NCBI GenBank assembly: GCA_041946865.1
Contig: JBHGBF010000274.1
Coordinates: 1 to 7,254, forward strand
Length of the DNA stretch: 7,254 nucleotides
Direction of reading: 5' to 3'
DNA from: RPQK01 sp041946865
Lineage (GTDB): Bacteria > Acidobacteriota > UBA6911 > RPQK01
The first letter of the stretch is position 1. Each line of letters begins with the position of its first letter. Both the position numbers and the translations under genes were made by a program. The notes beneath the pieces are model-generated. The model had not been told where the DNA came from. It saw nothing but the letters and a program-made list of their open reading frames with translations, and searched no databases. Shown piece after piece: positions 1 through 7,115 of this stretch.

Positions 1-39
1 CGTGATACAGCCACACAGCAGCGGCTCCTGTTGATTCAT
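1..39 (-). CDS. Possible 5' end of a leftward gene (partial)
   Basis: On the minus strand an ATG at 39..37 opens a frame that runs without a stop to the window edge, giving 13 codons (MNQQEPLLCGCIT). The codons mostly end in G or C, as in the neighbouring genes, and the frame lies on the same strand as and downstream of the DUF4440 gene, so it could be the third gene of that operon. There is no convincing Shine-Dalgarno sequence, and a small hairpin ends five bases before the ATG. Thirteen residues are too few to assign a family, and an open frame this short can occur by chance. Confidence 0.25.
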   Translation of the reverse strand, partial: MNQQEPLLCGCIT

Positions 40-44
40 CTGTA

Positions 45-60
45 TACTTTCGCCAAAGTA
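45..60 (-). repeat. Small hairpin between DUF4440 gene and left-edge ORF
   Basis: TACTTT and AAAGTA form a perfect 6-bp inverted repeat around a 4-base loop (CGCC on the plus strand, GGCG on the minus strand). It lies 18 bases past the stop codon of the DUF4440 gene and 5 bases before the possible start at 39. The stem is AT-rich and no T-tract follows it on the minus strand, so it is a poor intrinsic terminator. It could be a weak 3'-end structure, could cover the ribosome site of the next gene, or could be chance. Confidence 0.3.
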
Positions 61-78
61 CGCGACTCCCGGCACTCG

Positions 79-516
79 CTATGGCAGCTTCGTTGTCTGG
101 TGGGCGGCCAGCTTCCAGGTTTCGCCGCTCTTGAGCCAGACATGCAGCATTACCAGGTTGCTGTCGATGGCCGCGGTTGTCGTCTGTGCCTTGATCCGGG
201 CCTTGGAATGAACGACGGCGGCGTTGCCGTAAACCCTCACGTCCATCGAATCGTAGTCGACCGACAGGTACCTGGTCTGCGCGCTGCGGAGCTTCCCGAT
301 GTAGTCAGTTTTGTTGTCTGTAAGCCCGTTCGAATGGGTGTAAATCAGGTCGTCAGCGAGAGTCTTCTCAAGAGCGGCGAGGTCTCCGGCGACGACGGCC
401 TCGGCCCAGCCCCTCTCGGCCTGTTCGACGGCCTGTTTCTCCGCCTGTCCAAGAAGCAATCGGGGCAGCGTGAACAGGGCGAGCGTGGCAGTAAGAAAAG
501 TGCGACGTGTCATCAT
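79..516 (-). CDS. Exported SnoaL-like / DUF4440 family protein
   Basis: A 145-residue protein of the NTF2-like superfamily, closest in style to DUF4440/SnoaL-like proteins: small cone-shaped alpha+beta folds that bind ligands or, in some members, act as isomerases or cyclases. No specific reaction can be assigned. The N-terminus has a twin-arginine signal: T-R-R-T-F-L-T at residues 3-9, then a hydrophobic stretch to about residue 22, with probable cleavage near residues 23-25. This implies export in folded form. The mature part has the expected pattern: an amphipathic helix (about 26-40), the W-x-x-A-x-x-x-x-D-x-x-x-L segment at 37-49, L-A-D-D-L-I-Y-T-H at 53-61, then beta strands ending in the typical W-K-L-A-A-H-Q-T at 134-141. 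The start has two adjacent ATGs; an AAGGAG lies 5 bases before the first and 8 before the second, so either may be used. The gene overlaps the upstream oxidase by four bases (ATGA), implying translational coupling. Family call is firm, function unknown. Confidence 0.87.
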   Translation of the reverse strand: MMTRRTFLTATLALFTLPRLLLGQAEKQAVEQAERGWAEAVVAGDLAALEKTLADDLIYTHSNGLTDNKTDYIGKLRSAQTRYLSVDYDSMDVRVYGNAAVVHSKARIKAQTTTAAIDSNLVMLHVWLKSGETWKLAAHQTTKLP

Positions 517-2042
517 AGTGGCTCCTTAAACAAGTTCCCTCGATTGAGAAGACCTGGTGGGTCAAAAAGCCTCTTAAGCTGTCTCATCTCTTCGATAGCC
601 GTCGAGCCGTACATCTCCTCCAGCATCTCACGCTTGAGCTTTCCCACGCCGTGCTCTGCTGAGATCGTTCCCCCCAGACGCACGGCCGCCTGAGTCCATT
701 CCCGGTAAAGGCGTCGGCCTGCCTGGTACTCGTCGGCGCTCTTCGGCAGGATATTGACGTGGAGGTGGTTGTTACCGATGTGCCCGAAAATCACGTGTTC
801 GAGTCCGAGTTGCTCGAGCCCTTCCCGGTAGGTGGTCATCATCTCTTCCAGGTGCTGGTCGGGCACGGCCAGATCCGTACCGAGCTTCGTGATCTCCGGC
901 GCCGAATTCTTTCGTTCGCCGATAATCCGATTCACCGCCTCCGGGATCGCATGCCTGAAGGCTTTCAGCCGTTCCATCTCCTTTTCGCTGGCGGCCAGCC
1001 AGGCGTTATCCAGGTCGACTCCGCCTGACTCCAGTCTCTGACCCAGCTCGGTCACGCGTTTTTCCAGAAAGTCCTCGCCGTCCCCATGATACTCAAAGTA
1101 AAGGGCGGGGCCCCCGCATTCGGGAAGATCGAGCTGGACTGTCGCCGGTCCCGCCCGAACCAGGTCTAGCGCCGCGCGATCAAAAAACTCGATTGCCACG
1201 AGGCCGCCCCTCCCGGGCTGTGCCAGCGCCTGTTCTCTAACCTGCCTGACAGTCGCCAGGGCCCACTTCTCAGAAGGCAGAAAAGCCAGCAGGGCGAACT
1301 GTACTGGTGGATTGGGTATCAGGCGGAGCTCCGCTTCAAAGACGATGCCGAGCGTCCCTTCCGAACCAACCAACAGGTCGACGAGGTCCATTTCGTCCTG
1401 GACGTGGTAACCGCTGGCATTCTTGACGGATGGGAGCCGATAGGAGGGGAGCAGCCCCCTCAGGGTGCGACCCGACTCTGTGGCGATTTCAAAGCTCCGA
1501 TCTTTCGATCGATTCACGCCTCGCTGCAAGACAAGCACGGAGCCGTCGATGAGCATCACCCGCAAGCGGGACACGTAGCGCCGAAATGAGCCGTAGTAGA
1601 AGCTCCGCGCGCCCGAGGCGTTGCAGGCGATCATGCCTCCGACCGAGGCTGAGGTCTCGGTCGGATCAGGTGGGAAAAACCACTTCCCGCCAGTCTCTTC
1701 TCGAACCGTGGTGCGGAGCTCCGCCAGGGAAAGGCCGGGCTGAACGACGATCGAGGCTGTCGTCCCCCTGCGAAGGGACACGATCTCTTTCATCCGCGAA
1801 AGGCTCAGGATGTGTCCGCCCTCGGGAACTGCGCCGGCGGTGACTCCTGTTCGAGCGCCCTGGATGGTGACTGGTTCTTGCTTAGAACGAGCGTAGGCCA
1901 GATGGTCCCTGATATCACGGGCAGAGGCGGGAAAAGAGATCGATTCGGCCCACCCCACGTGGCGCGATTCGTCGTGCAGGTAGTCGGGGAAATCCTGCTC
2001 GACCCGGTAGTGGATGCCCGTTTGCCCCATTCCGATCATCAT
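513..2042 (-). CDS. FAD-linked oxidase, GlcD / D-lactate dehydrogenase type
   Basis: A 509-residue flavoprotein of the VAO/PCMH family (GlcD, D-lactate dehydrogenase), which oxidises D-2-hydroxyacids to 2-oxoacids with FAD. The FAD_binding_4 domain covers about 35-245: the PP-loop Q-G-A-R-T-G-V-T-A-G at 61-70, P-P-D-P-T-E-T-S-A-S-V-G-G at 124-136, N-A-S-G-A at 141-145, and V-G-S-E-G-T-L-G at 225-232. The FAD-oxidase C-terminal domain follows (about 250-505), with G-H-I-G-N-N-H-L-H at 420-428 and S-A-E-H-G-V-G-K at 461-468. H421, H428 and E463 sit where family members bind the active-site metal. The end, L-F-D-P-P-G-L-L-N at 492-500, is also typical. No signal peptide or membrane segment is seen, so the protein is probably cytoplasmic or membrane-peripheral, and no Fe-S domain is fused. 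The start at 2042 is favoured by GGAGG eight bases upstream. The substrate (lactate, glycolate, 2-hydroxyglutarate or another) cannot be told from sequence alone. Confidence 0.93.
   Translation of the reverse strand: MMIGMGQTGIHYRVEQDFPDYLHDESRHVGWAESISFPASARDIRDHLAYARSKQEPVTIQGARTGVTAGAVPEGGHILSLSRMKEIVSLRRGTTASIVVQPGLSLAELRTTVREETGGKWFFPPDPTETSASVGGMIACNASGARSFYYGSFRRYVSRLRVMLIDGSVLVLQRGVNRSKDRSFEIATESGRTLRGLLPSYRLPSVKNASGYHVQDEMDLVDLLVGSEGTLGIVFEAELRLIPNPPVQFALLAFLPSEKWALATVRQVREQALAQPGRGGLVAIEFFDRAALDLVRAGPATVQLDLPECGGPALYFEYHGDGEDFLEKRVTELGQRLESGGVDLDNAWLAASEKEMERLKAFRHAIPEAVNRIIGERKNSAPEITKLGTDLAVPDQHLEEMMTTYREGLEQLGLEHVIFGHIGNNHLHVNILPKSADEYQAGRRLYREWTQAAVRLGGTISAEHGVGKLKREMLEEMYGSTAIEEMRQLKRLFDPPGLLNRGNLFKEPL
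522..527 (-). promoter_or_regulatory. Shine-Dalgarno of the DUF4440 gene, inside the oxidase 3' end
   Basis: AAGGAG on the minus strand lies within the last codons of the upstream oxidase, 5 bases before the first ATG (516..514) and 8 bases before the second (513..511). The second has the more usual spacing. The site makes reinitiation or coupled translation from the oxidase message likely. Confidence 0.75.
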
Positions 2043-2050
2043 AGCATCGG

Positions 2051-2055
2051 CCTCC
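2051..2055 (-). promoter_or_regulatory. Shine-Dalgarno of the FAD-linked oxidase
   Basis: GGAGG on the minus strand lies 8 bases before the ATG at 2042..2040. Another ATG at 2047..2045 is only 3 bases from it and is closed after two codons (ATG CTA TGA) in a different frame, so the 2042 start is preferred. A second in-frame ATG directly follows the first. Confidence 0.7.
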
Positions 2056-2114
2056 GGGGCACACCGTCACCCTGAACCGCTGTTGCGTCCCCGTCACGGC
2101 TTCGCCTCCCGTTG

Positions 2115-2120
2115 TATATT
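2115..2120 (+). promoter_or_regulatory. Candidate -10 element (TATATT) for the radical SAM gene
   Basis: The 86-base divergent spacer (2043-2128) contains TATATT, matching the TATAAT consensus at five of six positions and standing out in GC-rich surroundings. It ends 8 bases before the ATG at 2129, so transcription would start about 1-3 bases before that ATG and give a leaderless or nearly leaderless message. This fits the lack of any Shine-Dalgarno sequence there; the preceding bases are pyrimidine-rich (TCTCCTCG). No good -35 hexamer is seen at the usual distance. I see no clear promoter for the opposite gene in this spacer. Confidence 0.35.
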
Positions 2121-2128
2121 TCTCCTCG

Positions 2129-3652
2129 ATGCGCGTGCGCGTTGCTCTCTGTTACCGTTGCGAGGATCGGGACGCCGGGAGCGTCTACAGCCGGATCGTG
2201 CCGGCGGGATTGCTGTGCATCCACGGTGTCCTGCTCGAGGCGGGTTTCGTCTCCCACCTTTTCAACTTCAGCGGCCAGTCCTGGAAATCGATTCAGCATG
2301 CCCTTGCTTCATTCAAACCCAATATCGTCGGCATTTCGCACTTTACCTATAACCATTCTTCCTCGATGAGACTCTACGAGACGGCGCGAGCCGTCGCTCC
2401 CGCAGCCGTGATCCTCGGGGGAGGAGCGCAAGCGAGCTTCCTGGGCGAAGAAATCCTTCGCCGCTCGAGCGCGCTCGACGCCTTGATTCGCGGGGAGGGG
2501 GAGAATCCCGTATTGGAGCTGGCCAGGCGCGTCGCGGCCGGCCAGGCTTGGAAATCGAGCCCGTCGCTGACTTACCGGACCGAGACTGGTATCGCTCGGA
2601 CGCGCGATTGTCCGGTGGTCCAGGATCTCGATTCCTGTTACCCGATAACCCGGTTTACGGAGCTGACCGGAGTTCGGCCCGAGGAGCAGTTTCCCTTCGT
2701 GGTGACGTCTCGCGGATGTCCCGGACGCTGCGGTTTCTGCGACTCGCCAGCCTTCTGGGGCCACCGGATCCGCTTTCGCAGCACGGCGAACGTGATCGGC
2801 GAGATCCGCCATCTGATGCGCGAATACGGGTTCATGTACTTCGGCTTCCGGGACGATACGTTCGCCGCCAAACGCGGCCGTCTCGGCGAGCTTTGCGAAG
2901 CATTGCAGACGCAGATTCCCGGCATCCTTTGGAATTGCCAGTCGAGAGTCGACACGGTTGATCGGGAACGGTTGCTTCAGATGAAGAACGCGGGTTGCGA
3001 GCAGCTTCAGTTCGGGATTGAATCGATGGCGCCCGAGGTGCTGCAGGTCCTGGGCAAGCGGGTGGAAGCGGATCGCGTCCACCGGGCGCTCCAGCAGTGC
3101 CGGGAAGTGGGGATCCGTTCCTGCGCCTACCTGATCACCGGCGTTCCAGGCCAGTTATCGCTGGCCCCGGAAAGCGAGTTGTTTAACCGTCATGGTCTGC
3201 AGCAGGGTATTGTGTCTCCCTTGTGCTATTACCCTGGGACGGCACTATTCGAAACCATGAAAGCGAAGGCTGGAGTTTCAGAAGAAATCTTCTTTTCGGG
3301 GAATCCGGAGGATCTCAAGGTTCGGCGGGATCATGAGGCTGAAGACCTGTATCGGCAAGCGACGAGAATCATCGAGGCGAAAGCGGCGAAGAACGGCTTC
3401 TCGAAAAGCGAGATTCTGAAGCAGTTGAACGCAACCGGGCGGTGCGTGTCTTCGCTGCTTGACTGGGGGAATCACAGCCTGGCTCATGGCGACATCCGGC
3501 AAGCCAGAGAGGCTTTTGAAGAGATCCGGGAACGATGGCCCCGCCATCCCTGGGGTTACCAAAGCCTGGCGGACTGGGCCGAGGCGTACGGCCGGCCGCG
3601 TGACGCCCGGCGCTACCGCGAAGCCGCGAGACAAGCAGCGATGTCAGCGTGA
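2129..3652 (+). CDS. B12-binding-domain radical SAM protein with TPR-like tail
   Basis: A 507-residue radical SAM enzyme of the cobalamin-binding-domain class (BchE-like architecture). Residues 1-135 form a B12-binding Rossmann-type domain: an opening beta strand (M-R-V-R-V-A-L), P-A-G-L-L at 25-29, a buried strand ending V-G-I-S at 67-70, I-L-G-G-G-A-Q-A-S at 95-103, and the usual closing R-G-E-G-E at 121-125. The D-x-H-x-x-G cobalamin-ligand motif is absent, as in many members. The radical SAM core (about 186-385) has S-R-G-C-P-G-R-C-G-F-C at 194-204, with C197, C201 and C204 as 4Fe-4S ligands; it also shows F-R-D-D-T-F at 240-245, Q-F-G-I-E-S at 294-299, I-T-G-V-P-G at 336-341 and Y-P-G-T-A-L-F at 368-374. 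The tail (about 443-503) resembles a tetratricopeptide helical pair (G-D at 454-455, A459, F463, P471, L480-A481). These enzymes make a 5'-deoxyadenosyl radical for methylation, cyclisation or other C-H chemistry. The substrate is unknown, and no partner gene for a peptide, lipid or tetrapyrrole pathway lies beside it. Confidence 0.9.
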   Translation: MRVRVALCYRCEDRDAGSVYSRIVPAGLLCIHGVLLEAGFVSHLFNFSGQSWKSIQHALASFKPNIVGISHFTYNHSSSMRLYETARAVAPAAVILGGGAQASFLGEEILRRSSALDALIRGEGENPVLELARRVAAGQAWKSSPSLTYRTETGIARTRDCPVVQDLDSCYPITRFTELTGVRPEEQFPFVVTSRGCPGRCGFCDSPAFWGHRIRFRSTANVIGEIRHLMREYGFMYFGFRDDTFAAKRGRLGELCEALQTQIPGILWNCQSRVDTVDRERLLQMKNAGCEQLQFGIESMAPEVLQVLGKRVEADRVHRALQQCREVGIRSCAYLITGVPGQLSLAPESELFNRHGLQQGIVSPLCYYPGTALFETMKAKAGVSEEIFFSGNPEDLKVRRDHEAEDLYRQATRIIEAKAAKNGFSKSEILKQLNATGRCVSSLLDWGNHSLAHGDIRQAREAFEEIRERWPRHPWGYQSLADWAEAYGRPRDARRYREAARQAAMSA

Positions 3653-3715
3653 GCTTTCCTCCTTTGGCTTACGATACAGACCCGAAAATTGCTGCATCCT
3701 GAATTCTGCCTGGGA

Positions 3716-3721
3716 TAGAAT
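3716..3721 (+). promoter_or_regulatory. Candidate -10 element (TAGAAT) for the tricorn-like gene
   Basis: The 89-base gap between the radical SAM stop and the protease start (3653-3741) shows no clear terminator. It holds TAGAAT, five of six matches to TATAAT, 20 bases before the ATG at 3742. This would give a leader of about 13-15 bases. No convincing -35 hexamer is found at 16-18 bases upstream; TTGCTG at 3689-3694 is 21 bases away. No Shine-Dalgarno sequence precedes the ATG. The alternative is read-through from the radical SAM gene. Confidence 0.25.
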
Positions 3722-3741
3722 CTGCTGATCCGGTAACTGCT

Positions 3742-6700
3742 ATGAGAAAAACAACTTCGCTCATGCTACTCGTTCTTGTCTTTTCGCTCTTGGCCCCTGT
3801 TCACGGCGGGATCAGTGCCCGCATGTTACGTCAGCCGGACGTCAGCCAGACGCAAATCGCGTTCGTTTATGCCGGCGATATCTGGCTGGCGCCGAAGACC
3901 GGAGGAACAGCGGTGCGTTTAAGCTCGCCGGCCGGCGAGGAGTCCTTCCCCAAGTTCTCTCCGGATGGTTCTCTTATCGCTTACAGCGCCAACTACGACG
4001 GTAACGTCGATATTTACGTCGTTGCGGTCTCCGGAGGCATGCCGAAGCGCCTGACGCGCCATCCGTCCGCTGATCGCGTCCTCGACTGGTATCCAGACGG
4101 CAAATCGCTGCTTTTTGCCTCGCCGATGATGGCTGGCCGTGACAGGTTCAACCAGCTGTTCAAAGTGTCGCGCGAGGGCGGGCTGCCGGAGAAGCTGCCC
4201 GTCCCCTACGGCGAGTTCGGGTCGATCTCCCCGGATGGCAAGACCCTTGCTTTCATGCCGGAAAGCCAGGACTTTAGGACCTGGAAGCGCTACCGGGGCG
4301 GATGGGCGCCCGATATCTGGCTGTTCGACCTCGAGAAGCTGGTAGCGAAGAACATGACGAGCAGCCCGGCGATCGACGCCCATCCCATGTGGTCGGGAAA
4401 GAGCATTTATTTCATGTCCGACCGGGGATCCGAATTGCGCAACAACCTTTGGGCCTACGATCCCAACACCCAAAAGCTCCGGCAGATCACCCAATTCGCT
4501 GACTATGACGTCCGCTTCCCGTCGATTGGGCCGAGCGATATCGTTTTTGAGGCTGGCGGCCGTCTTTATCTCCTCGACCTGAAGAAACAGAAGCCTCAGG
4601 AAGTGATCGTGGAGGTCATCACGGATGGAGCGAGTTTGAAACCGAGAGCCGAGAAGGTCGCCCGGCTGATTGATAATCCCTTTATCTCGCCGACGGGCAA
4701 GCGGGTCTTGTTTGAGGCGCGTGGCGATATTTTCACCGTCCCGGCGGAAAACGGGCCGGTGGTCAACCTGACGGCTTCGAGTGGTGTTGCCGAGCGTTAT
4801 CCGAGCTGGTCGCCCGATGGGAAATGGCTGGCCTACTGGAGCGATCGCTCGGGCGAGTACGAGCTGATGGTGCGGCCCGCCGACGGTTCAGCAGCGGAGC
4901 AGAGCCTGACCACCTTCGGGCCGGGTTTCAGGCACAGCCTCTACTGGTCTCCGGACAGCAAGAAGGTCGCATTCGTTGACCAGGCGATGAAGCTCTGGAT
5001 TGTGGACCGGGAAACCAGGCAAGCGACGCAGATTGACAAGGCGGGTGCGCTCTTTCACGGCAGTCTGGAAAACTTCCGTTTTTCCTGGTCTCCGGACAGC
5101 CGATGGCTGGCTTACGATCGTGATCAGGACGAACTGGGGAACAGGAGCACGATCTTTTTGTACGACACCCAGAAGGGCGAGAAACACAAGCTCACTTCGT
5201 CCTATTACGACGATTCGAGCCCCGTCTTTGACCCCGAGGGCAAGTACCTCTACTACCTCTCCAATCGCAGCCTCCAGCCTGCTTACAGCTCCTTTGACAC
5301 GTCGTTTATCTACGCCAATGCGACACAGATCATAGCCGTATCGCTTCGTTCCGATGTGCCCTCGCCTATTGCTCCCCAGAATGATGAAGAGACCGCCAAA
5401 GAAGACAAGAAGGCGGACGAGAAGAAGGAGCCGGCCGCCGGGCCTGACGCCAAGGCCGGAGAGGCTGCCAAGGAAGGGGACAAGAAGGACCAGGCCCCAA
5501 AACCGGTTGAAATCGAGCTCGACGGATTCGAAACTCGGGCAGTCATCCTTCCGCCTGTGGCCGGGGTCTACGGCGGACTCCAGGCCGTGGAAGGCAAGGT
5601 GCTGTTCCTCCGCCGGCCGCGCACCGGGTCCCCGCCTCGACAGAAAAGCACTCTCTGCTATTTCGATTTCAAGGACCGCAAAGAAGAAGTCGTAATCGAG
5701 GAGATCGACGGGTACCAGCTGGCGGCGGACGGCAAGAAGGCCGTTGTGCGGCAGTCCGACAGCTACGCGATCATCGATGTGAAGCCTAAGCAGAAGATCG
5801 AAAAGAAGCTTCGCACGGCGGAACTTGAGTCGGTTGTTGACCCGAGAGCTGAGTGGCAGCAGGTGTTCAACGATGCCTGGCGTTTCACGCGCGATTATTT
5901 CTATGACCCGAACATGCACGGCGTCGACTGGATGGCAATCAAAGAGCAGTACGGCAGCCTCATCCAGGACTGCGTGACGCGCTGGGATGTCAATTTCGTG
6001 CTTGGCGAAATGATTGCCGAGCTGAACGCCTCCCACACCTATCGCGGCGGAGGCGACGAGCAGCGGGGTCCGGATAGGCGCGCAGGTCTGCTCGGTGTCG
6101 ACTGGGCCTTTGAAAACGGCGCCTATCGGATCAAGCACATCCTCCGCGGCGGACCGTGGGACATCAGTGTGCGCTCGCCGCTGGCCGAGCCAGGCCTGGG
6201 AGTGAAGGAAGGCGACTATGTGCTGGCGGTAAACGGCGTACCTCTGGACGCTTCCATTGATCCTTGGGTGGCCCTCGAAGGTCAGGCCGAGAAGACCGTC
6301 GTTCTTACGGTGAACGGCAAGCCGGCCGCGGAAGGCGCCAGGAAGGTTCTGGTGAAGACGCTCTCCAGCGAAGGCGAGCTTCGACAGCTGGAATGGATCG
6401 AGGCCTCGCGCAAGAGGGTCGACGAAGCGACCGGAGGCCGGGTCGGATATATCTATGTGCCCAGCACCGGGATCGACGGGCAGAATGAGCTGGTCCGCCA
6501 GTTTGCTGCTCAATTCGAGAAGGAAGGTCTGATCATCGATGAGCGTTTCAACAGCGGTGGCCAAATCCCCGACCGTTTCATCGAACTGCTCAACCGAAAG
6601 GCGCTGAGCTACTGGGCAGTGAGAGACGGCAAAGACTGGCAATGGCCGCCCACTGGGCACTTCGGGCCTAAGGCCATGCTGATCAACGGCTGGAGCGGAT

Positions 6701-7059
6701 CAGGCGGCGATTGCTTTCCGTACTACTTCAAGAAAGCGGGGCTCGGCCCGTTGATCGGCACCCGCACCTGGGGCGGCCTCATCGGCCTTTCCGGGAGCCC
6801 GAGCCTGATAGACGGAGGAATGGTCACCGTGCCCACCTTCCGGATGTATTCAACCAGCGGGGAATGGTTTGCGGAAGGTCACGGCGTCGACCCGGATATC
6901 GAGGTCATCAATGACCCCGGGGAGATGGCCAAGGGGCGCGATCCACAGCTGGAGAGGGCCATCCAGGAAGTGCAGCGGATGCTGAAGGAAAAACCGTTTA
7001 CGCCGCCCAAGCGGCCTCCTTACGAAGATCGCTCCGGACGCCCCCGCCCGACAGACTAA
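3742..7059 (+). CDS. Exported tricorn-protease homologue (S41 family serine protease)
   Basis: A 1105-residue homologue of archaeal tricorn protease, which cuts peptides released by larger proteases. Residues 1-22 or so are a Sec signal peptide (M-R-K-T-T, then a leucine-rich core, A-P-V-H-G), so this protein is probably periplasmic or secreted, unlike the cytosolic archaeal enzyme. Residues about 35-540 carry beta-propeller PD40/TolB-like repeats: S-P-D-G at 73-76, 163-166 and 357-360, Y-P-D-G at 117-120, S-P-D-S at 403-406 and 450-453, and D-P-E-G at 497-500. A charged Lys/Glu/Ala linker spans about 547-588. The C1 domain (about 700-775) holds A-S-H-T-Y with S764-H765. A PDZ domain follows (about 778-880; G-L-G-V-K-E-G-D-Y-V-L-A-V-N-G at 818-832). 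The catalytic C2 domain (about 895-1058) has D-E-R-F-N-S-G-G at 933-940, S-G-S-G-G-D at 985-990 (likely nucleophile S987), G-T-R-T-W-G-G at 1006-1012 and E-G-H-G-V-D-P-D at 1045-1052. S764, H765, S987 and E1045 match tricorn S745, H746, S965 and E1023 by my alignment by eye. Substrate is likely oligopeptides; native targets are unknown. Confidence 0.95.
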   Translation: MRKTTSLMLLVLVFSLLAPVHGGISARMLRQPDVSQTQIAFVYAGDIWLAPKTGGTAVRLSSPAGEESFPKFSPDGSLIAYSANYDGNVDIYVVAVSGGMPKRLTRHPSADRVLDWYPDGKSLLFASPMMAGRDRFNQLFKVSREGGLPEKLPVPYGEFGSISPDGKTLAFMPESQDFRTWKRYRGGWAPDIWLFDLEKLVAKNMTSSPAIDAHPMWSGKSIYFMSDRGSELRNNLWAYDPNTQKLRQITQFADYDVRFPSIGPSDIVFEAGGRLYLLDLKKQKPQEVIVEVITDGASLKPRAEKVARLIDNPFISPTGKRVLFEARGDIFTVPAENGPVVNLTASSGVAERYPSWSPDGKWLAYWSDRSGEYELMVRPADGSAAEQSLTTFGPGFRHSLYWSPDSKKVAFVDQAMKLWIVDRETRQATQIDKAGALFHGSLENFRFSWSPDSRWLAYDRDQDELGNRSTIFLYDTQKGEKHKLTSSYYDDSSPVFDPEGKYLYYLSNRSLQPAYSSFDTSFIYANATQIIAVSLRSDVPSPIAPQNDEETAKEDKKADEKKEPAAGPDAKAGEAAKEGDKKDQAPKPVEIELDGFETRAVILPPVAGVYGGLQAVEGKVLFLRRPRTGSPPRQKSTLCYFDFKDRKEEVVIEEIDGYQLAADGKKAVVRQSDSYAIIDVKPKQKIEKKLRTAELESVVDPRAEWQQVFNDAWRFTRDYFYDPNMHGVDWMAIKEQYGSLIQDCVTRWDVNFVLGEMIAELNASHTYRGGGDEQRGPDRRAGLLGVDWAFENGAYRIKHILRGGPWDISVRSPLAEPGLGVKEGDYVLAVNGVPLDASIDPWVALEGQAEKTVVLTVNGKPAAEGARKVLVKTLSSEGELRQLEWIEASRKRVDEATGGRVGYIYVPSTGIDGQNELVRQFAAQFEKEGLIIDERFNSGGQIPDRFIELLNRKALSYWAVRDGKDWQWPPTGHFGPKAMLINGWSGSGGDCFPYYFKKAGLGPLIGTRTWGGLIGLSGSPSLIDGGMVTVPTFRMYSTSGEWFAEGHGVDPDIEVINDPGEMAKGRDPQLERAIQEVQRMLKEKPFTPPKRPPYEDRSGRPRPTD

Positions 7060-7075
7060 GTGGTCGCTTTCATAA

Positions 7076-7089
7076 ATACGATGACGTAT
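7076..7089. repeat. Short hairpin after the protease gene
   Basis: ATACG and CGTAT form a 5-bp inverted repeat around ATGA, 16 bases past the protease stop codon. The stem is short and no T-tract follows on the plus strand, so it is not a convincing intrinsic terminator. No better terminator is seen between 7060 and 7115. Confidence 0.2.
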
Positions 7090-7115
7090 CGATGTATCTG
7101 AGCAGTGGGCATGAT

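Noticed and set aside
31..693. A 220-codon plus-strand open frame across the DUF4440 gene and the oxidase 3' end
   Set aside because: It is an antisense shadow of two well-supported genes, has no ribosome site and no recognisable domain.
2039..2047. A two-codon upstream ORF (ATG CTA TGA) overlapping the oxidase start
   Set aside because: Its ATG is only 3 bases from the GGAGG, too close for efficient use, and such overlaps arise by chance near ATGATG starts.
2309..3082. A 257-codon minus-strand open frame inside the radical SAM gene
   Set aside because: It is in the same antisense codon register and is explained by the same codon bias. The sense frame has intact radical SAM and B12-domain motifs.
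4888..6660. A 590-codon open frame on the minus strand, inside the protease gene
   Set aside because: Its codons lie exactly opposite the protease codons. In that register stops need TTA, CTA or TCA on the coding strand, and these are rare in this GC-rich gene, so a long antisense frame is expected. The translated protein resembles no family I know, while the sense protein is clearly a tricorn homologue.
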